A DNA stretch of 61,678 nt from an uncultured Ectothiorhodospiraceae bacterium (GCA_937867305.1 CALMKJ010000031.1:1-61678), one strand, 5' to 3'; numbered from the stretch's first letter, positions 1 to 8,494 are shown. The notes: generated from the letters alone by a model not told the origin. Program-made: numbers and translations.

Positions 1-59
1 GGCAGGAGCGGTTCCTGGAGCGCGTGAAGAGCGGGGGGATCGAGCGGGTGCTGCTGTAG
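1..59 (+). CDS. 3' end of an unidentified gene (partial)
   Basis: An open frame enters from the left edge and ends at a TAG at 57-59. Read from base 3 it gives an 18-residue tail, QERFLERVKSGGIERVLL. This is too short to assign to a family. It is followed by a strong GC hairpin at 76-103, consistent with the end of a transcription unit. The high GC third positions fit a real coding end, but identity cannot be judged from the window. Confidence 0.5.
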   Translation, partial: QERFLERVKSGGIERVLL

Positions 60-75
60 CGGTAGCCGGGGAAGG

Positions 76-103
76 GCGCCCGGGGGCGGTGTGCCCCGGG
101 CGC
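76..103 (+). terminator. terminator-like GC hairpin
   Basis: A perfect 10-bp inverted repeat, GCGCCCGGGG and CCCCGGGCGC, with an 8-base loop, lies 17 bases after the stop of the partial gene. There is no T run on either side, so if it terminates it is not a classical intrinsic site. It also sits just past the point where the decayed GDSL gene on the other strand loses recognisable similarity. Confidence 0.45.
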
Positions 104-119
104 GAATGTGCCGTTCAGG

Positions 120-830
120 GCCTGCGCCGACCGCCTGGTTGAATGCGCCCGTCGCGACGGCCGCGCCCGCCACGGCGGCATCCCCGAACGACCGGATCCG
201 CGGGGTCAGCCCGAGATTCACCATGTTGGGGACCAGGATACTGGTGGCGCCCAGGTCGGCGAGCGTGGTCACAGCCATGCCGATGTTCTGGACTGCAGAC
301 TGGATCACCTGCGGGACCTCGTTGGGGTCGGCGACGCCCATGAAGTCGTTGGGCCCCGCCCAAACCACCTAGAGGGCGCTCGGGTCGACCCCGGCCCCGC
401 CCGGCAGCAGGAACTGAAGGGCGGGGTCGCTACTCCAGTTGCCCTGCAGGGTGGTGACTGCGCTCTGGTAGCGTGTGACCTGGTCGAGCAACCCGGGGAA
501 CGCCGTGGTGCCGTAGCTCCACGAGTTGTCGGTCCCGGTGTGGGCGCCGGCGAAGGCGTCATCGAAGAAGTGGGTGCCCGTGCTCCCGCCCCGAATCAGG
601 AGGTCGGCCATGCGTTCGACGGCGACAGGACCGTTCGACGCCCTTCCCTCGTAGTACCCGTAGGCGGGCGGCATCAGCAGGCTGCCCGTCGCCCTGTAGA
701 GATTGCTGTTGTCGGAAAGGCTGTCGCCGAAGACGTACACACCGCTGAAGGCGGCGCTCGCGGTAGTGCTCGCGCAGGCGAGCGCGACGCCGACCGCGAG
801 GCCGGCGAGGTGCTAACGCTCGCTCTTCAT
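120..830 (-). pseudogene. decayed GDSL/SGNH esterase with two in-frame TAG codons
   Basis: Starting at the ATG at 828-830 the frame reads a signal peptide (LAGLAVGVALACASTTASA) and then VYVFGDSLSDNSN, which is block I of GDSL lipases/esterases with the nucleophile Ser. It continues in frame through WAGPNDF, the block III Asn region. Two amber codons interrupt it. One is codon 6 (813-815), just inside the signal peptide. The other is at 369-371, where relatives normally have Tyr in an LYVVWAG-like strand. Similarity fades near base 120, before the C-terminal Asp-x-x-His block, so the catalytic triad is incomplete. The family normally runs to about 300-350 residues and is secreted. Two stops plus a missing end make a pseudogene far more likely than recoding. 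Confidence 0.85.
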
Positions 831-976
831 GTCTGTCCCCTCCCCATGACCGGGCTGGCCCCCCGGGCCGCCCGGATTCACACCAGGAGGTCTGCACAGA
901 GTCGGCAGGGGTTCAAGTGCGATGCCCTGAGGTAACAGAGGGTGACCCCCCCACCCGCAACGGATAGAGTGATGGC

Positions 977-1246
977 ATGTCCAACCTGACCCTCCGGGGA
1001 CTCGACGAAGAGACCTCAGCCCGCCTGAAACAATTGGCGCAGTCCCGGGGTGTGAGCGTCAACCGCTATGCCCTGGAGTTGCTGCGCGGGGGGCTCGGCC
1101 TGGTGCCGAGAACCCGGGGCGAGCGGTACCACGACCTGGACCATCTGGCTGGGACCTGGTCCGAGACGGACGCCCGGGAGTTTGCCGACGCCCTCGCTGC
1201 CCTGCCGGCAGCCGCCCCGAAGACTTCCTTCCCTGAGCGGCGCTGA
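977..1246 (+). CDS. orphan ribbon-helix-helix (FitA/VapB-like) antitoxin
   Basis: 89 residues. The N-terminus SNLTLRGLDEETSARLKQLA followed by RGVSVNRYALELL is the classic ribbon-helix-helix DNA-binding fold of FitA/StbC-type antitoxins. The C-terminal tail (HDLDHLAGTWSETDAREF) resembles the toxin-binding arm of VapB proteins, including the W-x-x-x-D/E-x-x-x-F pattern. Family members normally precede a PIN-domain VapC ribonuclease that overlaps their stop. Here the next gene, ppnP, ends only 5 bases away on the opposite strand and no PIN ORF is present on either side. The start is the first ATG of the frame; the ribosome site is weak. It may be a relic or a stand-alone repressor. Confidence 0.8.
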   Translation: MSNLTLRGLDEETSARLKQLAQSRGVSVNRYALELLRGGLGLVPRTRGERYHDLDHLAGTWSETDAREFADALAALPAAAPKTSFPERR

Positions 1247-1251
1247 GCGTC

Positions 1252-1575
1252 TCACTCCGCCGGCAGGAAGTGGCAGACGTAGTGATAGGGTGTGCCGGTC
1301 ACCTCGATGTCGAAGCGGGTGTCGGCGGGGACGCGGAAGGACTCGCCCGCCCCGTAGGTACGCCACTCGCTCTCGCCCTCGATCCGCACGCGGCACTCAC
1401 CCGCCACGGTCTCCATGAGCTCCGGCACCCCGGTGCGAAAGGTAACCATGGACGGCAAGATGACCCCCACCGATTTCCTCGTGCCGTCGGGGAGCTCGAG
1501 GGTGTGCGAGACGCACTTGCCGTCGAAGTAGACGTTCGCCTTGGGCAGGACGGTGACGTTGTCGAGCGTGGACAT
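1252..1575 (-). CDS. ppnP: pyrimidine/purine nucleoside phosphorylase (DUF1255 cupin)
   Basis: 107 residues against a family size of about 95-105. It is a small all-beta cupin recognised by [28 protein letters not shown], continuing as [20 protein letters not shown] and ending in YHYVCHF. The family phosphorolyses a broad range of nucleosides to free base and ribose-1-phosphate in the cytoplasm. I chose the ATG at 1573-1575, giving MSTLDNV, because it matches the family start. The frame stays open further upstream but that part looks non-coding. The gene is monocistronic, with the antitoxin converging on it and the McrB-like gene divergent upstream. Confidence 0.92.
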   Translation of the reverse strand: MSTLDNVTVLPKANVYFDGKCVSHTLELPDGTRKSVGVILPSMVTFRTGVPELMETVAGECRVRIEGESEWRTYGAGESFRVPADTRFDIEVTGTPYHYVCHFLPAE

Positions 1576-1740
1576 GGGGTGACCCCGGGGTGGCAGTGGG
1601 AGGCCCCGATTGTAGGTGAGATCGGCTGGTGGCGCCGCGCCGGCAGGCGCCCTGGCACCGTGGACTCCCCAGCCATGGGCCGGGGCCGGTACGATGTGAC
1701 CGATAACCACCGCTCAGAGACACACCACCAGGAGCCTGCA

Positions 1741-3201
1741 ATGAGCGCGACGAACGAGTTGATCGACGGCATGGCCCAAGGGCGGGAGTGGATCGCGATG
1801 GGCGACAGTGAGTCCGTGCGGACGCTGCTCGGCCGTGTCTATGACGAGCGCTATCACAGCGCCGCACATCACAAGGACCGCTTCCAACTCCGCGTGAACC
1901 TGCAGAAGAAGGACGACGCCGCGTCCTACGCCGGCTGGATCACCGCCGAGAACCCGATGTCCGGACCCTACCAGGGCACCTCGTTCGTCTGGTTCCCTGG
2001 CATGCGAGGGAGCGTCGCCGTGCTGGTGATCGGTACCGATGGATTCGGCGCGGACACGGCCATTTTGGGCAGGCCGGGGCACGCGCGTCGGCTTCGGGCT
2101 CTCTCCCGACTTCATCGGGGGAAGGTGTGGGTCAAGCCGGACCTCCTCGACGTCAGCACTGTGGTCCCGAATGTCGTGGCCGAGCAGTGGCCGGACATCT
2201 CGGCTGCGCTCAAGTCCTACTCGCGTGTGATCTACGCGGCGGTTTCGGTCCGCAGCGACGATGACGGCCGCGCGGTCGAGGACTTGCTCGATCTGTTCTT
2301 CCATGAGCATGCCACGCCGCTCACCGGCAATCCGAGGAAGCATTGGGAGCGTCGCCTCGAGGAGATTGCCGGCGCGGTTTTCCCGGCCGTGACTCTCGAC
2401 GAGGTGCTAGCCATTCTGCGCGAGCGGCGCTTCGTGGTGCTTGAAGGTCCGCCCGGAACCGGCAAGACTCGCCTGGCCTATCAGCTTGCCGACCGAGTCG
2501 GTTCGGCCACGCACGTTCAGTTCCATGCCGCGCGAACGTACGAGGATTTCGTCGTCGGGCTCTTCCCGCGTCCTACCGGCCAGGGTCTCGCCTTCGACGT
2601 CCGGCCTGGCGACCTGCTTGTCGCCAACGCCGCGGCTTGGGAGCGAGAGCACGTGCTGGTCATCGACGAGATCAACCGCGCGGATCTCGCCCGCGTGCTC
2701 GGCGAAGCGGTCGTGCTGTTCGAGGTCGGGGAGTCCAATCGCAGGGTTCGGCTACCGCACGCGCCGGCGGGCCAGGACCACGAGCTGAGGCTCTCTCCCA
2801 AGCTACTCGTGCTCGGCACGCGCAATACCGCGGACCGGACCATCGCTCGCATGGACATCGCCATCCGGCGGCGCTTCGCGTTCGTCGAGATGTGGCCCGA
2901 TCTGCAGGCCGTCGAGCAGGGTGGAGTCGATCTCGCCACGGACACCTTCGCGGACGCCATTCATACCTTCGTCGAGTTCGCCGACGAGGATACGCTGCGC
3001 CTCGTCCCTGGCCATGCCTATTTCCTCGACCCGCGCCCCGACCTCGATGTTGCCGGGCGGGCTGACCGGGTGGCGCGGCGCATGCGGTTCGAGCTCTTGC
3101 CCCTGCTGCGGCACTACCTGGACGAGAAGCTCTGTGGTCCGGCCAGCGAGGCGGTCGCCGGCCTCGCGGACCGCATCGAGTCAAGGTTGATGGACCGCTG
3201 A
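1741..3201 (+). CDS. McrB-like AAA+ ATPase with novel N-terminal domain
   Basis: 486 residues. The C-terminal half is an McrB-type AAA+ motor. It has Walker A GPPGTGKT (236-243), Walker B VLVIDE (305-310) followed by the McrB hallmark NRAD (312-315), sensor-1 GTRNTAD (359-365) and an arginine-finger region IRRRF (375-379). In McrBC the motor uses GTP to translocate DNA and drive cleavage by McrC. The first 200 or so residues, with segments such as FVWFPGMRGSVAVLVIGTD (82-100), presumably recognise the target; I do not recognise the domain. The ATG at 1741 follows AGGAG six bases upstream. The stop overlaps the next start (TGATG), so the two genes are translationally coupled. The DNA is visibly less GC-rich than its flanks, suggesting acquisition. 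Confidence 0.85.
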   Translation: MSATNELIDGMAQGREWIAMGDSESVRTLLGRVYDERYHSAAHHKDRFQLRVNLQKKDDAASYAGWITAENPMSGPYQGTSFVWFPGMRGSVAVLVIGTDGFGADTAILGRPGHARRLRALSRLHRGKVWVKPDLLDVSTVVPNVVAEQWPDISAALKSYSRVIYAAVSVRSDDDGRAVEDLLDLFFHEHATPLTGNPRKHWERRLEEIAGAVFPAVTLDEVLAILRERRFVVLEGPPGTGKTRLAYQLADRVGSATHVQFHAARTYEDFVVGLFPRPTGQGLAFDVRPGDLLVANAAAWEREHVLVIDEINRADLARVLGEAVVLFEVGESNRRVRLPHAPAGQDHELRLSPKLLVLGTRNTADRTIARMDIAIRRRFAFVEMWPDLQAVEQGGVDLATDTFADAIHTFVEFADEDTLRLVPGHAYFLDPRPDLDVAGRADRVARRMRFELLPLLRHYLDEKLCGPASEAVAGLADRIESRLMDR

Positions 3202-4601
3202 TGGCTCGCGGTCAGACCAGGAAGGGGCGATCGCGCGCTGCCCTGATGGCGGCGGTGTCGTCGTCTCGTCCGCTGCTCAAGGCGCACGATCACGGGGAGC
3301 CTATCTCCATCCACGCGCAGCACATCGGCGTTTCTGGAGACCGGTGGGTCGAGCCTTTTCTCGCCGCGAACGCGGCGGGGCTGCGGCGCCTTGGTCTCCA
3401 CCATGAGATCCGCGTGGATCCCGTGCTACGGGTGATGCTGAAGCCAGGCCCTCGCATTGGCGCCGTTCCGCTGCTCAGCCCTGGCACGCGGAAAGTCGCT
3501 GCGGGGCTCCTGATCGAGCCGCGTTTCCGCTGGGCTGCGCTCGGAGCCGTGTTCAACGCGATCGGGTTCTCCGTCGAGCCCAGCCTTGGCGGGGCTCAGC
3601 CCGTACCCGGGTCGGCGCGTGAGGTGCCGCCGTGGATGCTCGCTGGCCCCGTCATCGAGCGGATCGCGGCCTTGCTGCGGCACCGCCGGCGAGGATTCGT
3701 CGAACGCGAGGAGACCCGTACGAGCCCACGCGGGCGCGTCGACTGGACGACATGGGCGACGGCACAGGTCCCACGCGGAGCTTGGGCCACGTTCCCCTGC
3801 TGCTTCTCCGAACCCGATGACGATCCAGATCTGTTCGCCTCCGTGCGATGGACGCTCTCGCGCCTTACAGAGGATCTCTCGTCGGTGGCCTGGTCCCCCG
3901 CTGCGAGGTACTTGCTCGGACGCGCGGCCGAGCTTCGGTCCGTCGTGGGAAATGGCGCCCTGCGGCGTCCGTCTTCGAGTTGGAGCCAGGCTGGTGCTTC
4001 CGCGTGGGTGAGCGAAGCCTTGGAGGCCATGACGTGGGTCGCCGAGGAGCGCGGTCTCGGAGGAGCGCGCAGCCTCGACGGTCTAGCCTGGGACCTGTCG
4101 ATAGATGCCGTGTGGGAGGCTTGGATCGTCGCCTTCACCGCAGACCTCGGACGGCAGCTCGGCATGACGGCGAGCCCCTTCCAGGCGTCGCGAAGACCGC
4201 TGCGCTGGCACGGACCAGCGCAGTCGATGGGCGCGCTCGTTCCGGATGTTGAGCTCCGCGGCGCCGAACGCGTCGTCTGGGTGGATGCCAAGTACAAGGC
4301 GCATCTCGAGCTTCTCTCCCGGCGAGGATGGAGCGGCCTTTCGGACGAGGTGCGCGCCGACCACCGTGCCGACCTGCATCAGGCGCTGGCCTACGCCTCG
4401 CTCGCGGACGCGCCGCAGGTTGACACCCTGCTGGTGTACCCGGACGTTGGCGCGGAGGACCGCTTTCCGGCGACGGTCGCCACGGTGACCTCGGGGAGAC
4501 GTCGCGTGCGCCTCGTGCTCGCGGCCGTGCCGTTCGGCTATCGCAACCCCGAGCACAAGGAACGATGTCTGCGCTCGTTCCGTGAGGTTCTGGCTGCTTG
4601 A
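3201..4601 (+). CDS. McrC-like PD-(D/E)xK endonuclease subunit
   Basis: 466 residues, starting within the stop codon of the McrB-like ATPase gene. The C-terminal third has the ordered nuclease signature: Glu in VWEAW (around 306), Asp in LVPDVELRG (349), and the D-x-K core in WVDAKYKAH (Asp362, Lys364). This is the layout of McrC and related Type IV restriction nucleases. The N-terminal 300 residues carry no motif I can name; in McrC this part docks on the ATPase ring and stimulates hydrolysis. Together the pair looks like a modification-dependent restriction or broader anti-phage module. The longer N-terminus and weak resemblance to canonical McrC leave open a distinct subtype. Confidence 0.8.
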   Translation: MARGQTRKGRSRAALMAAVSSSRPLLKAHDHGEPISIHAQHIGVSGDRWVEPFLAANAAGLRRLGLHHEIRVDPVLRVMLKPGPRIGAVPLLSPGTRKVAAGLLIEPRFRWAALGAVFNAIGFSVEPSLGGAQPVPGSAREVPPWMLAGPVIERIAALLRHRRRGFVEREETRTSPRGRVDWTTWATAQVPRGAWATFPCCFSEPDDDPDLFASVRWTLSRLTEDLSSVAWSPAARYLLGRAAELRSVVGNGALRRPSSSWSQAGASAWVSEALEAMTWVAEERGLGGARSLDGLAWDLSIDAVWEAWIVAFTADLGRQLGMTASPFQASRRPLRWHGPAQSMGALVPDVELRGAERVVWVDAKYKAHLELLSRRGWSGLSDEVRADHRADLHQALAYASLADAPQVDTLLVYPDVGAEDRFPATVATVTSGRRRVRLVLAAVPFGYRNPEHKERCLRSFREVLAA

Positions 4602-4624
4602 TGCTGACTTGAGCAGGGTGACCG

Positions 4625-5581
4625 TCAGCGCGGGAGTCGCCGGCGATAGAAGCGCAGGCCGTCGCGCTCCAGGACCTCGAGGGCGCCCTCGGCGAGGAGG
4701 GTCTCCACCAGGCCCCAGTCGGAGTGGTCCTCGGCGAGCAGGCGGCGCACGGCCACCTCGCGCATGGGGTGCACGGCGGTGATGGCGAGCAGGTCGGAGC
4801 GGGCGTCGCCACTGTGGGCGAAGTCCTGGGTCTCGTGCCCTGCGAGCACCTCGGCCCGCGGCAGGCGCTCCAGGAAGATGGCCCGTGCCCGCGCGAGGGC
4901 GGCCGCGTCCGCGCCCCGGACCGCGGACGCCGCGGTGGGGCGCACCGGCACGGCGAGGTACGCGGTGTGCGGGTGGATCTCGGCCAGGAAATCGGCGGTC
5001 GCGGTGACCCGACCCTCGTCGTCGTTGACCCCCGCGATCAGCATCGTGTCCGAGTAGAGCTTGCCGTGGAACGTGCGGGCGAAGTCCCGGATGCCCTGGA
5101 GGATGACGGGCAGGGACAGCGCGCCGTGGGGCCGGTCGACCCGCCGCCAGGCACCCTCGTCTACCGTGTCCACCTTGACCGAGACCAGGTCCGCTTCGGC
5201 GAGGCGGGCGCGGACCTCCTCCCGCCAGAGCAGGGTGGCGTTGGTGATCACCGCGATCGGGATGCCGAGGGGGCGCAGCGCCCGGATGCTCTCCCCGAGA
5301 CGGCTGTCCAGGGTGGGCTCGCCGTCCGGGACGAAGCTCAGGTAGTCGACGTGCCCGCCGCTCTCACGGACCTTCCGGAGGTGCTCGGAGACGGCCCGCA
5401 GGATCTCCTCGGGCGGGAAGAACTCCCGGGGCTCGACGCTGCGGTGGGTGGTCGGCCCCACCTGGCAGTACCGGCAGGCGTAGCTGCAGGTCTTGGCCGG
5501 GATGTGGTTGATGCCGAGGCTCTGCCCCAGGCGTCGGGAGGGGATGGGGCCGAAGGCGATGTGGTGCTCCTGGTTGTCCAT
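4625..5581 (-). CDS. radical SAM protein (COG0731-like)
   Basis: 318 residues. The cluster-binding motif CSYACRYC (CX3CX2C) lies near residue 32 after FGPIPSRRLGQSLGI, an opening typical of the COG0731 group of Fe-S oxidoreductases. Further SAM-fold landmarks are FVPDGEPTLD and the ITNATLL strand. The family cleaves S-adenosylmethionine to a 5'-deoxyadenosyl radical; the substrate here is unknown. The C-terminal 70 residues (from HSGDAR) look like a small winged-helix-type extension. It is the last gene of a minus-strand run and follows the DUF72 gene by about 30 bases. Confidence 0.85.
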   Translation of the reverse strand: MDNQEHHIAFGPIPSRRLGQSLGINHIPAKTCSYACRYCQVGPTTHRSVEPREFFPPEEILRAVSEHLRKVRESGGHVDYLSFVPDGEPTLDSRLGESIRALRPLGIPIAVITNATLLWREEVRARLAEADLVSVKVDTVDEGAWRRVDRPHGALSLPVILQGIRDFARTFHGKLYSDTMLIAGVNDDEGRVTATADFLAEIHPHTAYLAVPVRPTAASAVRGADAAALARARAIFLERLPRAEVLAGHETQDFAHSGDARSDLLAITAVHPMREVAVRRLLAEDHSDWGLVETLLAEGALEVLERDGLRFYRRRLPR

Positions 5582-5613
5582 GGTGGTGCGGTCCTGCCCT
5601 GTGTCTGCGCGGG

Positions 5614-6381
5614 TTACGCGCCGCGGAGGTCCTCCTCCAGATACTTGCGCATCCCGGCGGCGTTGCGCACGGCATACCCCGCCTGGTCGTTGTCGAAGAA
5701 CAGGAACACGTCCTTCTGGCCCCGCCCCGCCCAGTGGCGCGCCTTGGCGGCCCAGTCCCGCAACTGCCCCTCGCCGTAGCTGCCGGCGTAGGGCGACTCT
5801 CCCGGTCCGTGCAGGCGCACGTAGACGAAGTCCGCGGTCGTGACCAGCGGCGTGGCGACCCCGCCCGTGTCGAAGATGCAGAAGGCGGCGTTGTGCGCGC
5901 GCAGGACGGCGTAGACCTCCTCCTGGTGCCAGCTCGGGTCGCGGAATTCGAAGGCGGACCGCAGTCCCGGGGGGAGGTGGGCGAGCACCTCGGCCAGCCG
6001 GTTCGGGTTCGCGTGCCAGCGCGGCGGCAGCTGGAAGAGGACGGGACCGAGCTTCGGGCCGAGCAGGCGGGCCCGGGCGAGAAAGGCGGCGAGCGGCTCG
6101 CTGCAGTTGCGCAGCTTGTGCAGGTGCGTGACGGTGCGCGGGGCCTTCAGCGCGAACAGGAAGTCCTCCGGCGTCCGGGCCCGCCAGGCGGCGAACGTGG
6201 CCTCCTCCGGGAGCCCGTAGAACGTGGTGTTGACCTCGACCGCGGAAAAATCCCGGGCGTAGTGCGCAAGCCAGTCCTCCGCAGGGAGGTCCCCCGGGTA
6301 ATAGGGGCCCTGCCAGTGGCGAAAGCTCCAGCCGGAGGTCCCGACGCGGATGCCGGGCCCGGTGCGCGAGGCGTGGCTCAT
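5614..6381 (-). CDS. DUF72 (YecE-like) TIM-barrel protein
   Basis: 255 residues from the ATG at 6379-6381. It is recognised by IRVGTSGWSFRHWQGPYYP at the N-terminus, EVNTTFYGLP, FEFRDPSWHQEEV, FVYVRLHGPGESPYAGSY and FLFFDNDQAGYAV, which are the characteristic DUF72 strands. The biochemical role of the family is not established. It lies between a radical SAM gene and a kinase-like gene on the same strand with short spacers (32 and 47 bases), suggesting co-transcription. The open frame extends far upstream across the neighbouring gene, but the N-terminal family motif fixes the start. Confidence 0.92.
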   Translation of the reverse strand: MSHASRTGPGIRVGTSGWSFRHWQGPYYPGDLPAEDWLAHYARDFSAVEVNTTFYGLPEEATFAAWRARTPEDFLFALKAPRTVTHLHKLRNCSEPLAAFLARARLLGPKLGPVLFQLPPRWHANPNRLAEVLAHLPPGLRSAFEFRDPSWHQEEVYAVLRAHNAAFCIFDTGGVATPLVTTADFVYVRLHGPGESPYAGSYGEGQLRDWAAKARHWAGRGQKDVFLFFDNDQAGYAVRNAAGMRKYLEEDLRGA

Positions 6382-6428
6382 GGCAGGGCCGAGGTCGCGG
6401 GTCCGCGGGGCGTCGTCACCGGGGGCCC

Positions 6429-8000
6429 TCAACGGCGGTGCCCGATCTCTCGCGCCAGGGCATCCAGATCCACCGCGCCGCTCGCGTCGATCGGCAAGGC
6501 GACCCCCGCCTCGTCCGCGTCCAACGGCCGCCACGCCTCGATCTGCCGGTCCACCACCGCGGCGGTGGCCTCGGAGGCGTCTCCCCCCGCCCGCTCCCGC
6601 TCGCTCAGTCGGGTCCGCAGGGTCTCCCGGGGGGCGGTCAGGTCGAGGACGAGGAACGGTATCCCCAGCTCCCGGGCGATGGCCGCGAAGGGCTCCCGGT
6701 GGGCGCGCTCGAGGAACACGGCGTCGGCGACCACGGGCAGCCCGGCGGACGCCACCTCCCGCGCCAGCTCCGCCAGCCGTGCGTAGGTCGCCTGGCTCAT
6801 CTCGCGCGTGTAGATCCCGGTGTCGAAGCCCGACCCCGACCGGGCGTCGGGCGCCAGATTCGCCAGCCGCTTGCGCTCCACGTCGGAGCGGACGCGCACC
6901 GCCCCCAGGCGCTCGGCCAGGCCCCCTGCGACCCAGCTCTTGCCGACGCCCGAGGGGCCCCGGGTGATGGCGAGGAAGGGCCGCCCCGCACCGGCATATC
7001 CCTCGGCGAGGCCGAGGTAGCCGAGAAAGGAGGCCTCCGCGGCCGCCCGGTCGGCCTCGGGCAGACCCGGCTGCGCCAGGCGGATGGCGGTCACCTTGGC
7101 GCGCACCATGGCCCGGTAGGCCTGGTAGTAGCGCAGCAGGGCGAGGCCCGCGTAGTCGCCGGTGCGCTCGAGGTACGCGTTGAGGAAGCGCCAGGCATAG
7201 TCGGGACGGCCGCGCTGCTCCAGGTCCATGCACAGGAACGCGACCTCGCTCATGACGTCGATCCAGCGCAGGTTGGCGTTGAACTCGATGCCGTCGAAGA
7301 TCGCGACGTCGCCGTCCACCAGGGCCATGTTGCCGAGGTGCATGTCCCCGTGGCACTCGCGGATGAACCCGTCCCGGCGCCGTGCGGCCATGCGGGGCGC
7401 GAGCCGCCGGTAGGCCTCCTCGCCCGCCGCCTGCAGGCGCTCGAGGCGCGCCACCACCTCCGGTGCGGAGACCAGCGCCAGGGTCTGACGGAAGTTCTCG
7501 GCGACCGGGTAGTGGGCGCGCTCGGGCGTGCCGAAGTCGGTGTCCGCCGGGGCCTGCTCGGCGCGGGCGTGGAAGTCGGCGGCGATGCGGGCGACGCGGT
7601 CGATGCGCTCGGGCGGCAGTTCGCCGCGGGCGATCAGCCGGTCGAGCAGCCCCGCCTCGTCGAACTGGCGCATCTTCACGGCGTATTCCACGGGCTCACC
7701 GGGGCCCCCGAGCACCGGGGCCTCCGGTGTGCCGGTGAGGGCGACGACGTCCAGGTACAGCGAGGGCGCGAGCCGCCGGTTCAGACGCAGCTCCTCCCGG
7801 CAGCAATGGGCGCGCTTGTCGAGCGTGCTGAAGTCGAGGAAGCCGAGATCGAGCGGCTTCTTGACCTTGTAGGCGTAGTCGCCGGTGAGAAAGACCCAGG
7901 AGATGTGGGTCTCCACCAGCCGCAGGCCCCGCACCGGGTGGGGGTAGAAGCCGGGCTCGAGCAGGCGCCGGACGTTCAGTCCGCCGGCGGGGTGCGTCAT
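6429..8000 (-). CDS. APH-fold / P-loop kinase fusion protein
   Basis: 523 residues in two domains. Residues 1 to about 330 have an aminoglycoside-phosphotransferase fold: YAYKVKKPLDLGFLDF near the ATP site, then the Brenner-type catalytic loop CHGDMHLGNMAL, and IFDGIEF with the metal-binding Asp. Residues about 335-523 form a zeta-toxin/gluconate-kinase-like P-loop domain with GPSGVGKS as Walker A, an RSDVERKRL segment and VVADAVFLERAHR. The COG2187+COG0645 fusion is common in Proteobacteria but its substrate is unknown. Its ATG overlaps the stop of the upstream DUF4156 lipoprotein gene by four bases (ATGA), indicating coupling. Confidence 0.9.
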   Translation of the reverse strand: MTHPAGGLNVRRLLEPGFYPHPVRGLRLVETHISWVFLTGDYAYKVKKPLDLGFLDFSTLDKRAHCCREELRLNRRLAPSLYLDVVALTGTPEAPVLGGPGEPVEYAVKMRQFDEAGLLDRLIARGELPPERIDRVARIAADFHARAEQAPADTDFGTPERAHYPVAENFRQTLALVSAPEVVARLERLQAAGEEAYRRLAPRMAARRRDGFIRECHGDMHLGNMALVDGDVAIFDGIEFNANLRWIDVMSEVAFLCMDLEQRGRPDYAWRFLNAYLERTGDYAGLALLRYYQAYRAMVRAKVTAIRLAQPGLPEADRAAAEASFLGYLGLAEGYAGAGRPFLAITRGPSGVGKSWVAGGLAERLGAVRVRSDVERKRLANLAPDARSGSGFDTGIYTREMSQATYARLAELAREVASAGLPVVADAVFLERAHREPFAAIARELGIPFLVLDLTAPRETLRTRLSERERAGGDASEATAAVVDRQIEAWRPLDADEAGVALPIDASGAVDLDALAREIGHRR

Positions 8001-8383
8001 TGCGGCAGCGGCCGGGTCACCGCAGACCCGCTCCCCCCGGAGCGCTCGACCGACCCGATGCAGCGGTATACGCCGAAGACCTGGCGGCCCCCCTCGATGC
8101 CACCCTCGGGTGCAATCGAGTCACCTCCCATCTTCGCGGCCTCGTTACGGCCGAGGTACTGCACCTCCTCGGCGACCGTGGGGTAGCCGCGGCCGATGAA
8201 GCCGAGCACGGTGGTGCTCGTGGTCGCCGTCGTGCGACCGAGCTTCTGGCAGACGGTGACCTCTTCGGGCTTCATCAGGCGCACCCGCTCGCCGCCGGGC
8301 GAGAGGGATACCCAGGAACATCCGGCGATGGCCGTGACGAGGATCGATGCGGGGAGGAGAAGCGCGCGGCGTGGTGTTTTCAC
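7997..8383 (-). CDS. DUF4156 lipoprotein
   Basis: 128 residues. It begins at a GTG (8381-8383), giving KTPRRALLLPASILVTAIAGC with a lipobox (IAGC) that marks it for lipidation. The body shows the DUF4156 pattern: VTVCQKLGRTTATTST, ARNEAAKMGGD-like segment (here LGRNEAAKMGGDSIAP) and GRQVFGVYRC. Members are small envelope lipoproteins of unknown role. The open frame extends upstream of the GTG, but the signal sequence makes the internal start more believable. It is followed by an overlapping kinase gene. Confidence 0.85.
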   Translation of the reverse strand: MKTPRRALLLPASILVTAIAGCSWVSLSPGGERVRLMKPEEVTVCQKLGRTTATTSTTVLGFIGRGYPTVAEEVQYLGRNEAAKMGGDSIAPEGGIEGGRQVFGVYRCIGSVERSGGSGSAVTRPLPQ

Positions 8384-8494
8384 GGTAGTTGACCTGCGGG
8401 GGTCCGGATGCCTGGGCCCATTGTAGTGCAACTCCCACCGCGCCGGCCGCGTGAGCGGGACGCCGGCGGCCACCGCGCGGGCGCGCGCGGAGCC

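Noticed and set aside
1270-1740. The McrB-like frame stays open 157 codons upstream of its ATG, covering ppnP.
   Set aside because: ppnP is a clear gene on the other strand there, the ribosome site is at 1741, and the upstream residues have no coding character.
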